From Adineta ricciae (Eukaryota; Rotifera; Eurotatoria; Adinetida; Adinetidae), in the NCBI GenBank assembly GCA_905250025.1, contig CAJNOJ010000047.1, forward strand, positions 186,001-250,000: a DNA stretch of 64,000 nucleotides, in the 5' to 3' direction. This document shows positions 35,662 to 47,451 of the stretch, in pieces. The notes under the pieces were generated by a model. It was not told the DNA's origin, did not search any database, and saw only the letters and a list, made by a program, of their open reading frames with translations. A program made the translations under genes and the position numbers. How positions within the stretch are numbered: position 1 is the stretch's first letter; every line of letters begins with the position of its first letter.

Positions 35662-36375
35662 TTCCAATATTTTCTGATTTTACTTGAACAAAGACAACAA
35701 CAAGATGTGGTCGGACGTCCAATTGGCTCGAGCAGATAACCAATTGAGGCGAGAGCGCTACCGTCGACGAAAGAATAGAGAAAGGGAAAATATAAAGAAG
35801 ATCTATTAAAGAAGTGACATAATTTTCATTTCTAAGAAAAACTTTGAATTTTCTTCTCTTAAATTTTTCATTCACCTTTTCCAACTTACCTGATTGATCG
35901 TTCCGGTGACAGGTAGAAAAGTTCATAATTTCAATTCAATTCTCAATATGGCCGCTGTCAATTCGCGGTACATAGATGACCTTCGACCGGTGATCAATGG
36001 TGACTGTATTTTTTCTTCGGACAACAGCGAATGCGATACGTAGATCGAGATGATTGAGTATTTGTGAATTTTTCCGGTTGTACAACTGAGAATCAAGAGT
36101 TCTTTCTGACCTTGACGAAAAAAGTTCTTTTTTTTCACGAAATTCGTCAAATGTCAAGAGGGTTAGTCATCCGATCGTTTCAGCCATGCAAATTTCTCTT
36201 CGACAATTCATCGATAGAATATCGTAAACGATACTATCGTTTGTTATCCCCTCTCTCTCTCTCTCTCTGTATTCGCTTATCGTGAACTTTTTCACATAAA
36301 ATATTATATAATAGGGCGCAACAGTTGTTCAAATACGAATAGGTATTGTCTTCTTCATGTTTTAGATTCTTGGTC
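35662..36375. promoter_or_regulatory. Divergent promoter region (BAR-like gene and GPR158-like gene)
   Basis: Seven hundred bases between opposed start codons. It has a (CT)n run at about 36250-36269 and a 3' splice-like catgttttag (ending at 36365) 10 bases before the plus-strand ATG. The minus-strand frames here are not convincing. Confidence 0.4.
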
Positions 36376-39300
36376 ATGGGCCTGATTGTGCGTCTTTGCA
36401 TCTGTCTCTGTCTTTGTCTTCTTTTCTTTGATAAAAGTCGATCTCAATTCGAATGGATCGCATACGATAAAATTGATGAAATCATGGACCGAGTCAATTC
36501 GGTCACTGCTGGTAATTGTTTTAACAAACAACCAAGTGAACTGGTGCTACCTGAAGAAGCTGTCTATCAAAAACCATCGATTGAAATGCTGAAAAAAGAT
36601 ATTATTATGAGAAATCGAACACAATTATTACACGTTCGAAATATTGCGCATCGGAATGCACTTCTTTACAGTTATTTATTTCAACGGTTATTCGATTTTG
36701 AAGAACCGGGTCTTACTTATATTCTTCTGCATAACGCCGGTAAGAAAATCGAATTGCCACGGTTTGTGTACTCTTTTCATCTTGGCATTTTCTAGCTGAT
36801 GTAACGGGTGGTCAGAGTATGATCAACGGCTCAGGTATCTATTTCGATCAAGATAAATACTATGCTCATTGGTATAAAAACTTCTTTAACAAAACAATAC
36901 CGTTGTTTGGTCCATATGCATGGCGTGCAGATGATTTCTATGGTAAAGACTTTAAGAATTCTTTTGTTTAAAACAAGTAAATCATGCGGATGTATGTATA
37001 GATGCGTTCAATTGGAAAAATGAATGGACAAATCATACAATTCAAGAAGAAGATATCGGTGCAGGTCGAAATCATCAGTATACATCACGATACAATCGAG
37101 GGAACGAATGGTATAGTAAATGGCTGCCAGATCAAACACGGAATGATCAAGGACGAGGTATAAATATTGAATTTTACTTTGTACATTCGTATATACATTG
37201 TTGTCCGTTGTCTCTTAGGTAAACCAGTGCATACGGTTCAGTTATTACTGGCCGAACGAATGTATAAATTGCGTGATGTAGCTCAGAATATTGAGTTTTA
37301 CGGACCACCACATCCTGAAGATCCTCAGGGTAAGTTGATTTGATTCACATATAAGTAATTGATCATGTTTTTCCTTCAAACAACAAAAGGACCGACATTG
37401 TGGACACGTCCGTATTTCGATTGTGGTCGATCGAACAAATGGATTATTAGTGCGGTCTCACCGATTGTTGACATCTATCCTCGACATACCGAATATCGTC
37501 ATTTGCAAGCCATGCGCAATTTAGCAGTTGCTGTTACAGATATTGATTTTATTATGATGGATATCAATCAATGTGCTGAAACAGGTCAGACCAATGCTCA
37601 ATCGAATGATCCACAATCGAAACAACCGAATCTATTCGCCGCAACGGATAAATGTAAACCAACAACACGTTGTGAACCGCTGATGGGTTTTGGTTTTCGA
37701 CGTGGTGGTTATCAATGTCTTTGCCAACCAGGTTTTCGCTATCCGCCGTATCAGGATGGTCCATTCAAAGGTTATGTTATCGAAAAAGCAACTCAAGAAG
37801 AATATGCTAATAACTTCGATTGTCTCAAAGTTGAACGTAAGGATAGAAAAACGAGTGAACGTGTACCGAAAACATTCTTTTTCTAGTGTATCAACAAATT
37901 CCACAAAATTTCTACCAATCGAACGTTGAAATCTTCGCCGCACGTACACGTCGTTCAGCTGATTCCCAAGCTGAAATGTCGAATAACTCAATCTATAATG
38001 GTGATTTAAGTAAAGATCCAATTTTACCACCACTCATTGAATCCCGTATGTACTGACGATCTTGTTCTCATGAGCAAATCGAGTAATTTTCTTTTACGCT
38101 TCAGTATCACACGTGAATCCAATCGCTGCTATATCATCGCCAACTGTCTCTTTACTTAAATCATCAATTCAACAATTCGCCTTATTCTCGGGTAAACTTA
38201 TAACAGGTTTTGATAACGATGATCCTGAACATCAGAAGAAAAAGAGTCGTTCAAAACGATACGCTTTTGAACGTCCATCACGCGTTGCGTCAGTCATGCA
38301 ACTGTACGATCGTCTCAATCGTGATCCAAATCTTTGTGAATTAATGACTGAAGATCAATTAACAATGCCGGGTGATGTGCTGAATGACGTGGATATTCAA
38401 TTCGAATCTCAAGCACGTTTAGCATTGACCTTGTCGCACTTTCTCTCGAGTTTCTATCAAGTTGTGAATCCAGCAGAAGATTTCCCGCTTCGCAAAGCTG
38501 AACTCGAATTAACTGACGAACAGTTGATCGGTGAAGTTCTTGCTGCAGTCGGCGGTGATTATAAAGCTGTTGGTGTTGGAATATTTTTTGATCGCGGCAA
38601 ATTTCGCAACTATCGTTTACCTTACTTTGGACCATACGCTTTTCGCCCGGAGAAAGATATTAGCCGGAAATACACTGTAGTTGATTGGGCTGGTCTACCT
38701 GATGGATACGAGAATGAAATTTGGTTCCGAGTATGCTAAACCCTTCTTTTTCTCTTCTGCGTCATGCTGAACCATCTCTACTTCTACTTAGACAATGAAA
38801 GCACGATGGGCAACCAATGCCGATCGATCGGAGTTGACTGAATTCTGGCTGAAATTGTTTATTCGATCGGACTATAGTGGTAATACACTAGTACATCACG
38901 AATCAGGCTTTCCACTATATTCTTACGCACCAGAACTGAAGTAAGATATACATAACACTATTTTCATTTGTATGATGAAAATCATTTCTATCCTCATAGA
39001 CATGGCCAATGGTTTCCACCAACATTTCAATGTAGTAGAAACTATACATTACCACGTCAATGGATTGTGACTTATGCTGTACCGTTCTTTGGACTTGATG
39101 CACTTGGTATCAACCTTGAATTCAAGTAAGATTATTCACAGTTGAATTGGATGATTATTATTCATTTTTTTCGCATAGGGGTGTGGTACGAGTTGATACT
39201 TATCTCAGTTATTTGGATATCAATCAATGCTCAATGCCACATTACGTACCGAATGCATTTAAAGGCAGTGATCGCTGTGATTATCAAAGCACCGTGGTAT

Positions 39301-39628
39301 GTTTGTCATGTTGCTACTTCTGATGAGTTGACTGATCTTGAAATATTGGTTTTTATTCTAGTGTGAACCAATCTTTGGCCGTGGTTTCCGTCTAGGTAAA
39401 TACAAATGCCGTTGTCGACCAGGTTATGAATATCCATTTATCGATCAAAATGACTTCTTCAATGGTGATGCAATGGATACCCAATGGGAGGTCTTAATGA
39501 GTAATAATTCTCGAATGTCACGTTTCGATCAATTGAAATGTCGTATTGCTATTGCAAGTTCAATCCAACCTGTCAATATCATTCTTCTTCTATTCACTAT
39601 ATCTTTTGCAATGTTTGTCACTCGATAA
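36376..39628 (+). CDS. GPR158/179-like ectodomain protein without a seven-helix region
   Basis: Eleven exons (36376-36739, 36796-36942, 37002-37157, 37219-37329, 37390-37836, 37887-38045, 38105-38730, 38792-38940, 39000-39125, 39179-39296, 39362-39628) join in phase and give 889 residues. It has a signal peptide (about 1-23), then two related halves. Each half has a Cache-like segment (W-I-I-S-A-V-S-P-I in the first, W-I-V-T-Y-A-V-P-F in the second), the tag D-I-N-Q-C, and a Cys-rich EGF-like block (C-E-P-x(2)-G-x-G-F-R-x-G-x-Y-x-C-x-C-x-P-G-F/Y). This block and its Cache neighbour resemble the ectodomain of the metabotropic glycine receptor GPR158. Instead of seven helices the protein ends in one hydrophobic segment with almost nothing after it, as for a GPI signal or a tail anchor. 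It is probably on the cell surface; ligand unknown. Confidence 0.72.
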
Positions 39629-40071
39629 AAATTGAGCTCAGCTAATTAGTTTCTCTCGTCCGTATGTAAATATAGTTGTTTTCGACGATCTGTTCCACTG
39701 GTTTCCTTTTTTTTTAAATATTCTTATGAATTCACGTATTTTTCATTTGTTACTTCAATCGATGTACATTCCTTTTTATAGATTATTAACTCTTTGCTCA
39801 TGTAGAAGTTTCTTGTCTCTCGATTATCTTATTCGACTTTTGTTTTGCTCTTCTTCTTTTTTTTTTCGTCAAGGTGTATTTTTTTTTATTAAAGTAAACT
39901 GAATTCTCAATAAAGAATACCTTCTTTCCAAACGATACATGCTGACCTCTATCTCTTCCATTCGATTTGTTCAATCCAATTGACCAATAATGACACATGT
40001 ATTGTTGTTTCAAAATCGAAATTCATTAATCACACACGCACATAGTGTAACTTGGTCTGTCAACCTATTAA
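39629..40071. other. Intergenic region
   Basis: AT-rich with poly-T tracts near 39700-39900; 3' flank of the GPR158-like gene and 5' flank of the RING gene. No splice-like site lies directly before the next ATG. Confidence 0.45.
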
Positions 40072-42294
40072 ATGGATACTGACGAAGCACATATTGCTGG
40101 CGACTTCTTTCTGCATTCAATAGCAAGCGAGCCGTCCCGACGTCGAACATTCATCGAATATTTCCATCGTTTTATCTCACCAGAAACAATCATTTATATT
40201 CAGTATTGTTTATTACGCGTGCCATTTGTACTTATCTATGATTATTTATTTACCGAGAAATTCTCCAAGTTATTCGAAACTTTTTTCAAATATTTAATCG
40301 ATTTGACCGAGAACGAGGGTTCTTCATTGACAATCATGACAAATTATATACTACAGAAAAGTCCATTTCTTCCGCTGATTCAATTGCTTCTTAGTCTTTT
40401 AGTACCGATTCTAGGTAACATAACTACAGAAATGACATGTCATCTCAAAAAACTGTTTTTCATCATTCGTAGGACTGATTCTCTTGATACTTTTACTCTT
40501 ATGTTCTGATCGACATCTTGTGATATTCTACAGTTATACAATATCGTTGCTTGTAATTTATTTTGATTATCAAATGAGTTGTATAACTGACAGTCAAACA
40601 TCGTCATCAATCAACATGTATGTTCTTCAGTTTTTGTTATCATCAATTTACATTCAAATGCTCAACATACGTCCACGTGTTCGTTCGTATACGATTCAAA
40701 CATATTTATGTCATTTCGCGCCGTTTGTATTAATTCTAACAAGGTATTTGATCTCCACGAAATATGACCATCAGTTATTGAAATCTTATTATTTGATCTG
40801 GACAGTTGCTCATCTGACTGAACTATTTGTTTGTCATAAACAAACCATTGTGAACTACATACGAGTCGATTTCATTCAGGATTTATATCATCTTTATGAG
40901 AACCTCGGTTTCCAAACGTTGATCAATTATCTTCAAACACGAATATACGTTTCGACATTATTGAAGATCTTTTGGTTAGCAAAAATCTTCGTTTTACCGT
41001 TGTGCATACGGAACATTTACTCGAATCCGTACATAGCAAATGTAACATTAAATCTGAATATGACAAGCTCGGAGGAGAATGTGACGGTGGTGAACAAAGA
41101 GATGCTGTACAATGAAACAACAATAAAAACGATTTATTATACAAGTTTGTTTTATGGAACGGAGACGATGTTCACGTAAGATTTGCTGAACGTCAAAAAT
41201 AGATTTCTAGATGTTTCTTGTGAATTTAGTTTGATAAGTTTAGCATGTCTGGTTTCTCATATAATGAAGAGCATTTCTCATCGTTTATTTCGTCTTCTTC
41301 AGCTCTGGACCGAAGATGTTGAACAAATTGGCACAGTTGTTGGTGTCATGTTTTTTCTCTTATTATTTCAATCGAATATCACACGACTAGAACTCAATCG
41401 CCGACATGTTCCATTACTAAAAGCATTTAGTTTATTAATCGTCGCGCTTTTTCATTTTCTACATACGATTCTCGAGCCTCAATTACTTAAAGTAGCAATG
41501 CAAACAATGACGACAAAAATGGCGTTTAATCAAACGAATGAACCTAGTCAAGAAGAAGAAAAACAAGATTTCACCAAGTAAGTACTAAACCCCTTTCGTA
41601 CAACCTGACAAATAAACTCCATTTCAGTTCCTCGCCTTCGATCCTTCGTTCATATCAACACCGGCATGTTTATATCTGTGCCTCAATCTTATGCTTAATA
41701 ATTCTTTATATAATCATCCTTTGGCGTTTAACAACCTTTTCTACTTGGTTACTTGCTGTCACAGCATTCTCTTTAGAGCTCATTGTCCGTCTCATTGCTT
41801 CACTTGCTCAATATACAGTCTATGTTCTCGATGCACACAATCGTTTGTCGAATGTCGATTCATTCGATGAATACATTTTCCGTATCAAAGCCGTCACTTC
41901 CTGTTTTGAATTTCTACTCGGTGTTTTCCTACTGCTTAATGGTTTTTATATCTTATGTTTTGAATCACGTGGTGCATTACGTGCTCTAATGCTCGCCATT
42001 CACGCACATTTGAATATTATTAAAAATCTACGGCGTGGTTGGCAAATCTTTCAGAATCGTAAATCAGCTTGGAATAACGTTACTCAACTACCATTGGCCA
42101 CTAATGAACAGATCGAAGAGTATAATGACATATGTTCTATATGTCATAATACGTTAACGTCGGGTGTTGCTTGTGTGACTCCATGTGCTCATATATTTCA
42201 TCAGAAGTGTTTACAAAAGGCGTTTTATGCGACACAAAATTGTGCTTTATGCTCGCGCCCAATTATTATTGAACGAAATCAACATCAGGACTGA
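40072..42294 (+). CDS. Multi-pass membrane RING-H2 E3 ubiquitin ligase, RNF139/TRC8-RNF145 type
   Basis: Exons 40072-40414, 40473-41175, 41230-41577 and 41628-42294 give 686 residues (human TRC8 664). About ten or more hydrophobic segments fill residues 35-560 in the TRC8_N arrangement, with an N-glycosylation-rich loop (several N-x-S/T) near residue 330. Then a family-typical linker (I-H-A-H-L-N-I-I-K-N-L-R-R-G-W) leads to a RING-H2 finger: C-S-I-C ... C-A-H-I-F-H-Q-K-C ... C-A-L-C. TRC8/RNF145 sit in the ER and ubiquitinate sterol-regulated and misfolded proteins such as HMG-CoA reductase. The stop lies only 149 bases before the USP46 ATG on the same strand. Confidence 0.88.
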
Positions 42295-42443
42295 GGAATG
42301 ACATTGATATACTGTGATGTAAACTTTCTGGAATTCGCTCTCTCTTTCTTTTTTTTTTGTTGATGTTTAAAACAATTGTGTCCATATCGATGTTTTTTGT
42401 TTGTTTATTTTCAGATCTATGTTGCGAAAAGACGAGATTTCCA
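42295..42443 (+). promoter_or_regulatory. Short intercistronic region with 3' splice-like acceptor
   Basis: The gap holds a pyrimidine-rich tract and a strong acceptor (tttgtttattttcag, ending at 42414) 29 bases before the USP46 ATG, with no coding exon of USP46 upstream. That is what a spliced-leader acceptor in an operon would look like. A leader exon lying inside the upstream gene is the alternative. Confidence 0.5.
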
Positions 42444-44015
42444 ATGAATCCAATGTTTTGCTTTAAAATGGTATGTCATTCGATCGAACTTGTGAATGTA
42501 TTCCGGCAATGAACGCTTTTTCTAGGGTCATGGACTTTCAGCCAACACAACCGGTAATTCAACGATTGAATCAAACTCGAATGAACACTATCTCGGACTT
42601 GTAAATGTAAGTGTTGACTAATCGATGGAATTTCTGTGTTCGATCGTCGTTTCACAACGATATGTTTAGTTCGGCAATACGTGCTACTGCAATTCGGTGC
42701 TTCAAGCTCTTTATTTCTGTAAACCATTTCGTGAACATGTGTTAAATTACCGTCTGTCACAAAAGAATAAGAAAGAGAACTTGTTGACATGTTTAGCGGA
42801 TTTATTTCATATGATTATCAATGGCAAACGGCGAACAGGTGCGTTGCAACCAAAGAAATTCATTAATAAATTACGAAAAGAAAACAGTACGTTCGATAAT
42901 GATATGCAACAAGATGCACATGAGTTTCTTAATCATTTGTTGAACACTTGTGGTGACATTTTAATTGGTATGAAGAGATATTTCGAATGTTTCATCAAAA
43001 TATTCATATATTCGATTGTTTTAGCTGAGAAGAAAGAAGACAAGGACAAAACGGAGAATAGGCGGAATAAATCGAATAATGTCTTACCATATAACGGTGA
43101 TGGATCGTATAATCGAATCAATCCAACGCTAAATTCAAATGATTTGTTAAATGGAACGAGTTCATTGACAGATGAGACTTGGATACACGAACTTTTCCAA
43201 GGAACACTCGTATCGACAACGAAATGTCTCAATTGTGAAACGGTACTTGAAATTTCATGTGTTTCGAAGAGAAAATACAAACTTCGCGTATGTTTAGGTT
43301 AACAGTAAAGATGAGAATTTTCTCGATCTATCCATTGATGTCGAAGAGAACACTTCAATCACCACATGTTTACGAGTATTTAGTAATACAGAAACATTAG
43401 CTGGTGAATCGAAGTATTTCTGTGAAACATGTTCGAGTAAACAAGAAGCAACAAAAAGGTTTGCGTTCGTTAACTCAAATTTCTTTTTCATGCTTTGTTT
43501 TATCCAATAGAATGCGCATCAAGAAACTACCACGTATATTAGCATTGCATTTAAAACGTTTTAAATATGTGGAAGTTTTTAAACAGTATAAAAAATTATC
43601 ATATCGCGTTGTCTTTCCATTCGAACTTCGTTTATTGAATACTGTAAGTATCTCGTCGGAGATTTACGAAAAAGTATCATCGTCTTATTTCTTTCTAGTC
43701 GGAAGATTGTACAAATAACGATCGCATCTACGATCTTGTTTCTTTGGTTGTTCATTGTGGTATTGGACCTAATCGTGGACATTACATAGCTGTAGTTAAA
43801 CGCGATGGTTCTTGGCTTGTATTCGATGACGAAACTGTTGATGTAAGAGAAAACAGATGTTGAGTTAAGATTTAGTTTTGATGCTTTTTTTCTCATAGAG
43901 ATTGGATCCGGCGAATTTCGAAGAATTCTACGGCGTTTCCCATGATCTCGGTCGGCAATCTGAAACTAGTTACATTCTATTTTATGAAAGTCGTGATGTG
44001 TTCGTCGAGTCATAG
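42444..44015 (+). CDS. USP46: USP12/USP46-type ubiquitin-specific protease
   Basis: Eight exons (42444-42470, 42526-42606, 42670-42967, 43025-43242, 43298-43458, 43511-43643, 43699-43842, 43899-44015) give 392 residues (human USP46 366). The peptidase C19 core is complete: Cys box [13 protein letters not shown] with Cys41 as nucleophile, Q-Q-D-A-H-E-F-L, two zinc-binding CxxC pairs (C-L-N-C and C-E-T-C), and the His box [11 protein letters not shown] followed by F-D-D-E-T-V. A low-complexity charged insert (about 135-165) is longer than in vertebrates. USP12/46 with WDR48 and WDR20 deubiquitinate histones, AMPA receptors and PHLPP. The first exon codes only nine residues. AATAAA at 44136. Confidence 0.95.
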
Positions 44016-44423
44016 GAGACCGGTGATGATTTTACTGAAGGAAGCCTGCGCATGTAGCATTAGCTGAGAAAAAAACGCACGCCATTTTACATATTGGTGT
44101 ATATATCTGTTTCAATGTTTGCTTTTCGTGTATCAAATAAATTAAATGCACAATATATGTTACTCTGTTGGCGTACAGAAGACGAGAGCGGAATCGGCTA
44201 ATGATGAAAAAGAACGAATCGTCAATTGGAGGACTCCTTCGTTTCGGCTAAACTGATAGTCATGAGTATTGCCAAAAATTGCTATTCGAGAAGAAGTTTA
44301 TTATAAAAAGGTCGATGAAAGACGCGTGGCAGATTAGAAACATGTTCACTTCAGAAGAAAAAAACAACAACAACAACGAATCAAGTCAATGGCGAAGTGT
44401 ACGCGAGTATGTCATATATTTAA
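44016..44423. terminator. Convergent 3' flanks of USP46 and the GMC oxidoreductase
   Basis: Contains AATAAA at 44136 on the plus strand. No other feature is seen. Confidence 0.5.
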
Positions 44424-46100
44424 CTAAGAACCGTATGAATCGTTATCTTCTAAAATCATATCAGCAGCTTTAAACCCGATGATCATTGTGATTTGGTTCG
44501 GGTTTCCAGATATCAATGTTGGCATGATCGAAGCATCGGCAATTCGTAAGTTTTCTGTGTTACGCACTCGAAGTCGATTGTCGACGACGATCATGTTATC
44601 GTCATCGAAGTCATTGCCCATTGTACACGTACTCGATGGATGCAAACCGGTCTCTATGTTCTTTCTCGCCCATTCGATTAATTTATTATCATTGTTTATG
44701 TCATATGTCGGAGAGATGGCTCTTCTTTTATTTGTGGTCAGCTTACTGAGTATTTTAGTAGATAAAAATGATTGGGCGACTTTAATAGAATTTAAGATTT
44801 TGTCTATATCATAGGAATTCGATAGATAGTTCGGATCTATGACAGGCTTTGAGAGCGGATTGTTATTTAATAAAGTAACACTTCCACGAGATTGATAATG
44901 AAATGTTTCAATGAAGATTTGAATAGCTTTGACATTATTCACCTGTCCTACACCTAAAACATGGTAATATTCACCGTTTTCTTCAATTGCAACTGCGCCC
45001 CATGCCCCACCCAAAACGTGATTTGGTAATGTCGTATTTTGATCAACTAATGGCGCTGACCACATCTGTAGAATAGTATGCTCTTGAAAATTCTTTCCAA
45101 CACCCGGCACATTGGATAAACACTTTATATCATGTTTTTCTAACTCATCACACGGTCCAATACCGCTTAATAGCAATAATTTTGGTGTATCAAACACTCC
45201 AGCGGATAGTATCACCTCTTTTTTACTGTAAAAGTAAGTTTCGTCTTTTTTCCCAAGGTTGTATGTTTGCACACCAATAGCTTTTAAATCTTTATCGAAT
45301 AGTATTTTGTGGACTTGTGTAAATACCAGAATATCGAGATTTCTGCGTGGTAGGATTGGTTGTACATAAGCATTCCAACTACTAACTCGTTCTGCGTAAT
45401 TATTCGAGAGTTTTTTAGCCATGTAAATTCTCGGTGCTACTCCTCCTTGTCCTTGTTCGGAATCTAAATCATTTGGATTTGGATTGTACTTATAACCGAC
45501 TTCCTCGGCACTTTGTAATAATTCGCTCATGATCGAATCATTTCGATCTAATTGTGTATGTGGAAATGTTGCATTGATATAATTCCAATAGGGCGCGATA
45601 TCGTCCCATGACCATCCATCGATTTGTCCCCAACGTTCATCGAAATCTTTACGATTACCCAGTAGGAATATCATTGCATTGATACTGTTACTTCCACCTG
45701 TACCTTGCCCTCTAGGTTGTGGTATAGTACGATTTTTCAGTTCGGGTTGTGGAACTGATACGTAGCCTAATTCCACAAGTGGGTCGGATAACAAGGAATA
45801 CCATTTCGATGCTTCTTGGATATTGGGATTCAATGATGACCAATAGCCTTGTTCAATCAATAAGACTTTGTTGTTTGGATCATCTGAAAGTTTTCGTGCT
45901 AGAATACTACCAGCCGTTCCCGAACCAACGATTATATAATCATAACAATTCCCGATAGATGCATCCAAGCATCGCTTGTGCCTTATTCTATGCAGGTGAT
46001 GATTGCTATTGTAATTATTGTGGTAGTAGGTAAGTGTTTCTACAGAGATGAAACCAAATAAGATTGTAAGTCGCAGAAAGTTATATTTTGCGCTATTCAT
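44424..46100 (-). CDS. Secreted GMC-family FAD oxidoreductase (choline/glucose dehydrogenase-like), intronless
   Basis: One uninterrupted frame of 558 residues. A signal peptide-like N-terminus (about 1-22) and a His/Asn-rich linker precede Y-D-Y-I-I-V-G-S-G-T-A-G-S (about 53-65), the FAD Rossmann motif. The first GMC signature (P-R-G-Q-G-T-G-G-S-N-S-I-N-A-M) and the second (G-V-F-D-T-P-K-L-L-L-L-S-G-I-G-P) follow. The C-terminus holds the catalytic His (H-P-S-S-T-C-T-M-G) and the Asn of N-P-N-Q with the closing D-A-S-I-M-P block. It should oxidise an alcohol or sugar, passing electrons to oxygen or an acceptor; the substrate is unknown. It has no intron, while nearly all its neighbours are cut every 100-300 bases, which suggests retrotransposition or horizontal transfer. 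Insect-type GMC enzymes are an alternative origin. Confidence 0.93.
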   Translation of the reverse strand: MNSAKYNFLRLTILFGFISVETLTYYHNNYNSNHHLHRIRHKRCLDASIGNCYDYIIVGSGTAGSILARKLSDDPNNKVLLIEQGYWSSLNPNIQEASKWYSLLSDPLVELGYVSVPQPELKNRTIPQPRGQGTGGSNSINAMIFLLGNRKDFDERWGQIDGWSWDDIAPYWNYINATFPHTQLDRNDSIMSELLQSAEEVGYKYNPNPNDLDSEQGQGGVAPRIYMAKKLSNNYAERVSSWNAYVQPILPRRNLDILVFTQVHKILFDKDLKAIGVQTYNLGKKDETYFYSKKEVILSAGVFDTPKLLLLSGIGPCDELEKHDIKCLSNVPGVGKNFQEHTILQMWSAPLVDQNTTLPNHVLGGAWGAVAIEENGEYYHVLGVGQVNNVKAIQIFIETFHYQSRGSVTLLNNNPLSKPVIDPNYLSNSYDIDKILNSIKVAQSFLSTKILSKLTTNKRRAISPTYDINNDNKLIEWARKNIETGLHPSSTCTMGNDFDDDNMIVVDNRLRVRNTENLRIADASIMPTLISGNPNQITMIIGFKAADMILEDNDSYGS

Positions 46101-47229
46101 TTAATACGATTGAAAATCTGAAATACAGAAACAGGTACTAGAATAAACTCGATGTTTTTCTTTGTATCAATGTGAATCCATTTAAAATGTACACATACGT
46201 CAAAATCAATCTAGAAATTTCATTAAATTACAAAAAGAAAACAAACATTTACAACTTATTTTAGCATATGAATTACTTGGCTTTCGATGGTTTTCGTATT
46301 AGTATTTATATCATGAAGATATACTACAGTTCTAAATACAAATTGGAACAATCCCATGATGTACGATAGACAACAGTGGTGCTCTGGGAACTATTTCACT
46401 CTGTGGGATGACTCATTTCCCCACAAATAGTATTTTTGAGGTAATACTTCAATGTCTCTTCCAACAAAGGATTGATAGAACGAAGGAAATTGATAGAAAT
46501 GAGTATCCACATAAGTCTTGATATTCATGAGCTGCACGAGTATTCTTTCATCATGACATACGGTAAAGTATTGAAGTATGCGATCGTCTGTGCTTCCAGC
46601 TATCTTACAATTCATTTCAATTAACAAGCAGTAAATATCAGGCGTGTACTGTTAATCCCAACTATTTACAGTACTGTCACTTTACAATTGTTGTGGTTAG
46701 ATTTGATTTTTCTTGGATCATGAATTCACAATAAGAAACCCATAGCTATATAAAATTGAACGATTATTCAAAATTAGGAATTGGCAAAGGTTTCTGGAGG
46801 CATTTTGTGGTTGGGAAAGTTTTTGTCTGCACTGTCATTTGGTAGAATAGTTTTCATTGGAACAAAGAAGCTCGAAAAGATCTATTCGCTTCTTTAGAAC
46901 GTAACAAATACTTCAGTTGCATAGGCTTCGTTAGTGTAAGATCCAATTTCACATTGTTTACATGTGCATAACAAACAAATACGGTGATAAAAATTAAGAT
47001 GAAATGTAATTCAGCAAGAAATATTTCAAATCTAGTGAATTTAGGGACGCGAAAGTGTCCAGAAGAATCGGTGACACTGATTCACACTCGTTCTTCCAAG
47101 TTCAAAATCGTTCTGATTCAAATTAAGATTCACAGCAACTAGGATTGAATAGGGAAAATGATTACGTTTATTTAGAATTCATGATAAAACAATAAAGGGT
47201 GAATAAGAATAGGTCGGAATGTGTACGGA
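46101..47229. other. Intergenic region with one doubtful small frame
   Basis: Mostly non-coding. The minus-strand frame at 46391-46627 (listed separately) is the only part with a protein-like look. Confidence 0.45.
46391..46627 (-). CDS. Doubtful small frame, possible gene fragment
   Basis: A 78-codon frame; the Met at codon 5 may be the true start. Its composition is balanced, with C-H-D-E-R-I, K-T-Y-V-D-T-H-F-Y, G-R-D-I and Y-Y-L-W-G-N-E, and looks more like a piece of a folded enzyme than random translation. No domain is recognised, there are no splice sites that clearly extend it, and no signal peptide. It could be a remnant of a larger gene. Confidence 0.25.
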   Translation of the reverse strand: MLIEMNCKIAGSTDDRILQYFTVCHDERILVQLMNIKTYVDTHFYQFPSFYQSFVGRDIEVLPQKYYLWGNESSHRVK

Positions 47230-47451
47230 TTACTTTCCGAATGGAAAGCAGACCCAATGATTACTTCCAGCTCGACAGTAAGTATCCATTTTAGCCCACC
47301 AAGGACAATGACAGTGACCACCCCGTTCTCCTCCGTGTTGACAATTACAAGCACCCCACGTGAAATGACCATCATGTCTAGCAGCAACATTTGTGATTGC
47401 TATGATCATAACCAAGAGCATCAATACAACGGTCAGTTTCGTTTTGTTCAT
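47230..47451 (-). CDS. Small secreted Cys/His/Trp-rich peptide, family member A
   Basis: A single-exon frame of 73 residues with a clear signal peptide (about 1-24, ending A-A-R-H). The mature part of about 49 residues has C-N-C, then H-G-G-E-R-G-G-H-C-H-C-P-W-W, and two further Cys near the end. The C-[NH]-C ... H-C-H-C-P core is shared with the gene at 48900 and the decayed copy at 49660, so the three form one family. I know of no named family with this pattern. The high His, Cys and Trp content suggests metal binding or membrane-active (antimicrobial) roles, but that is inference. Confidence 0.68.
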   Translation of the reverse strand: MNKTKLTVVLMLLVMIIAITNVAARHDGHFTWGACNCQHGGERGGHCHCPWWAKMDTYCRAGSNHWVCFPFGK

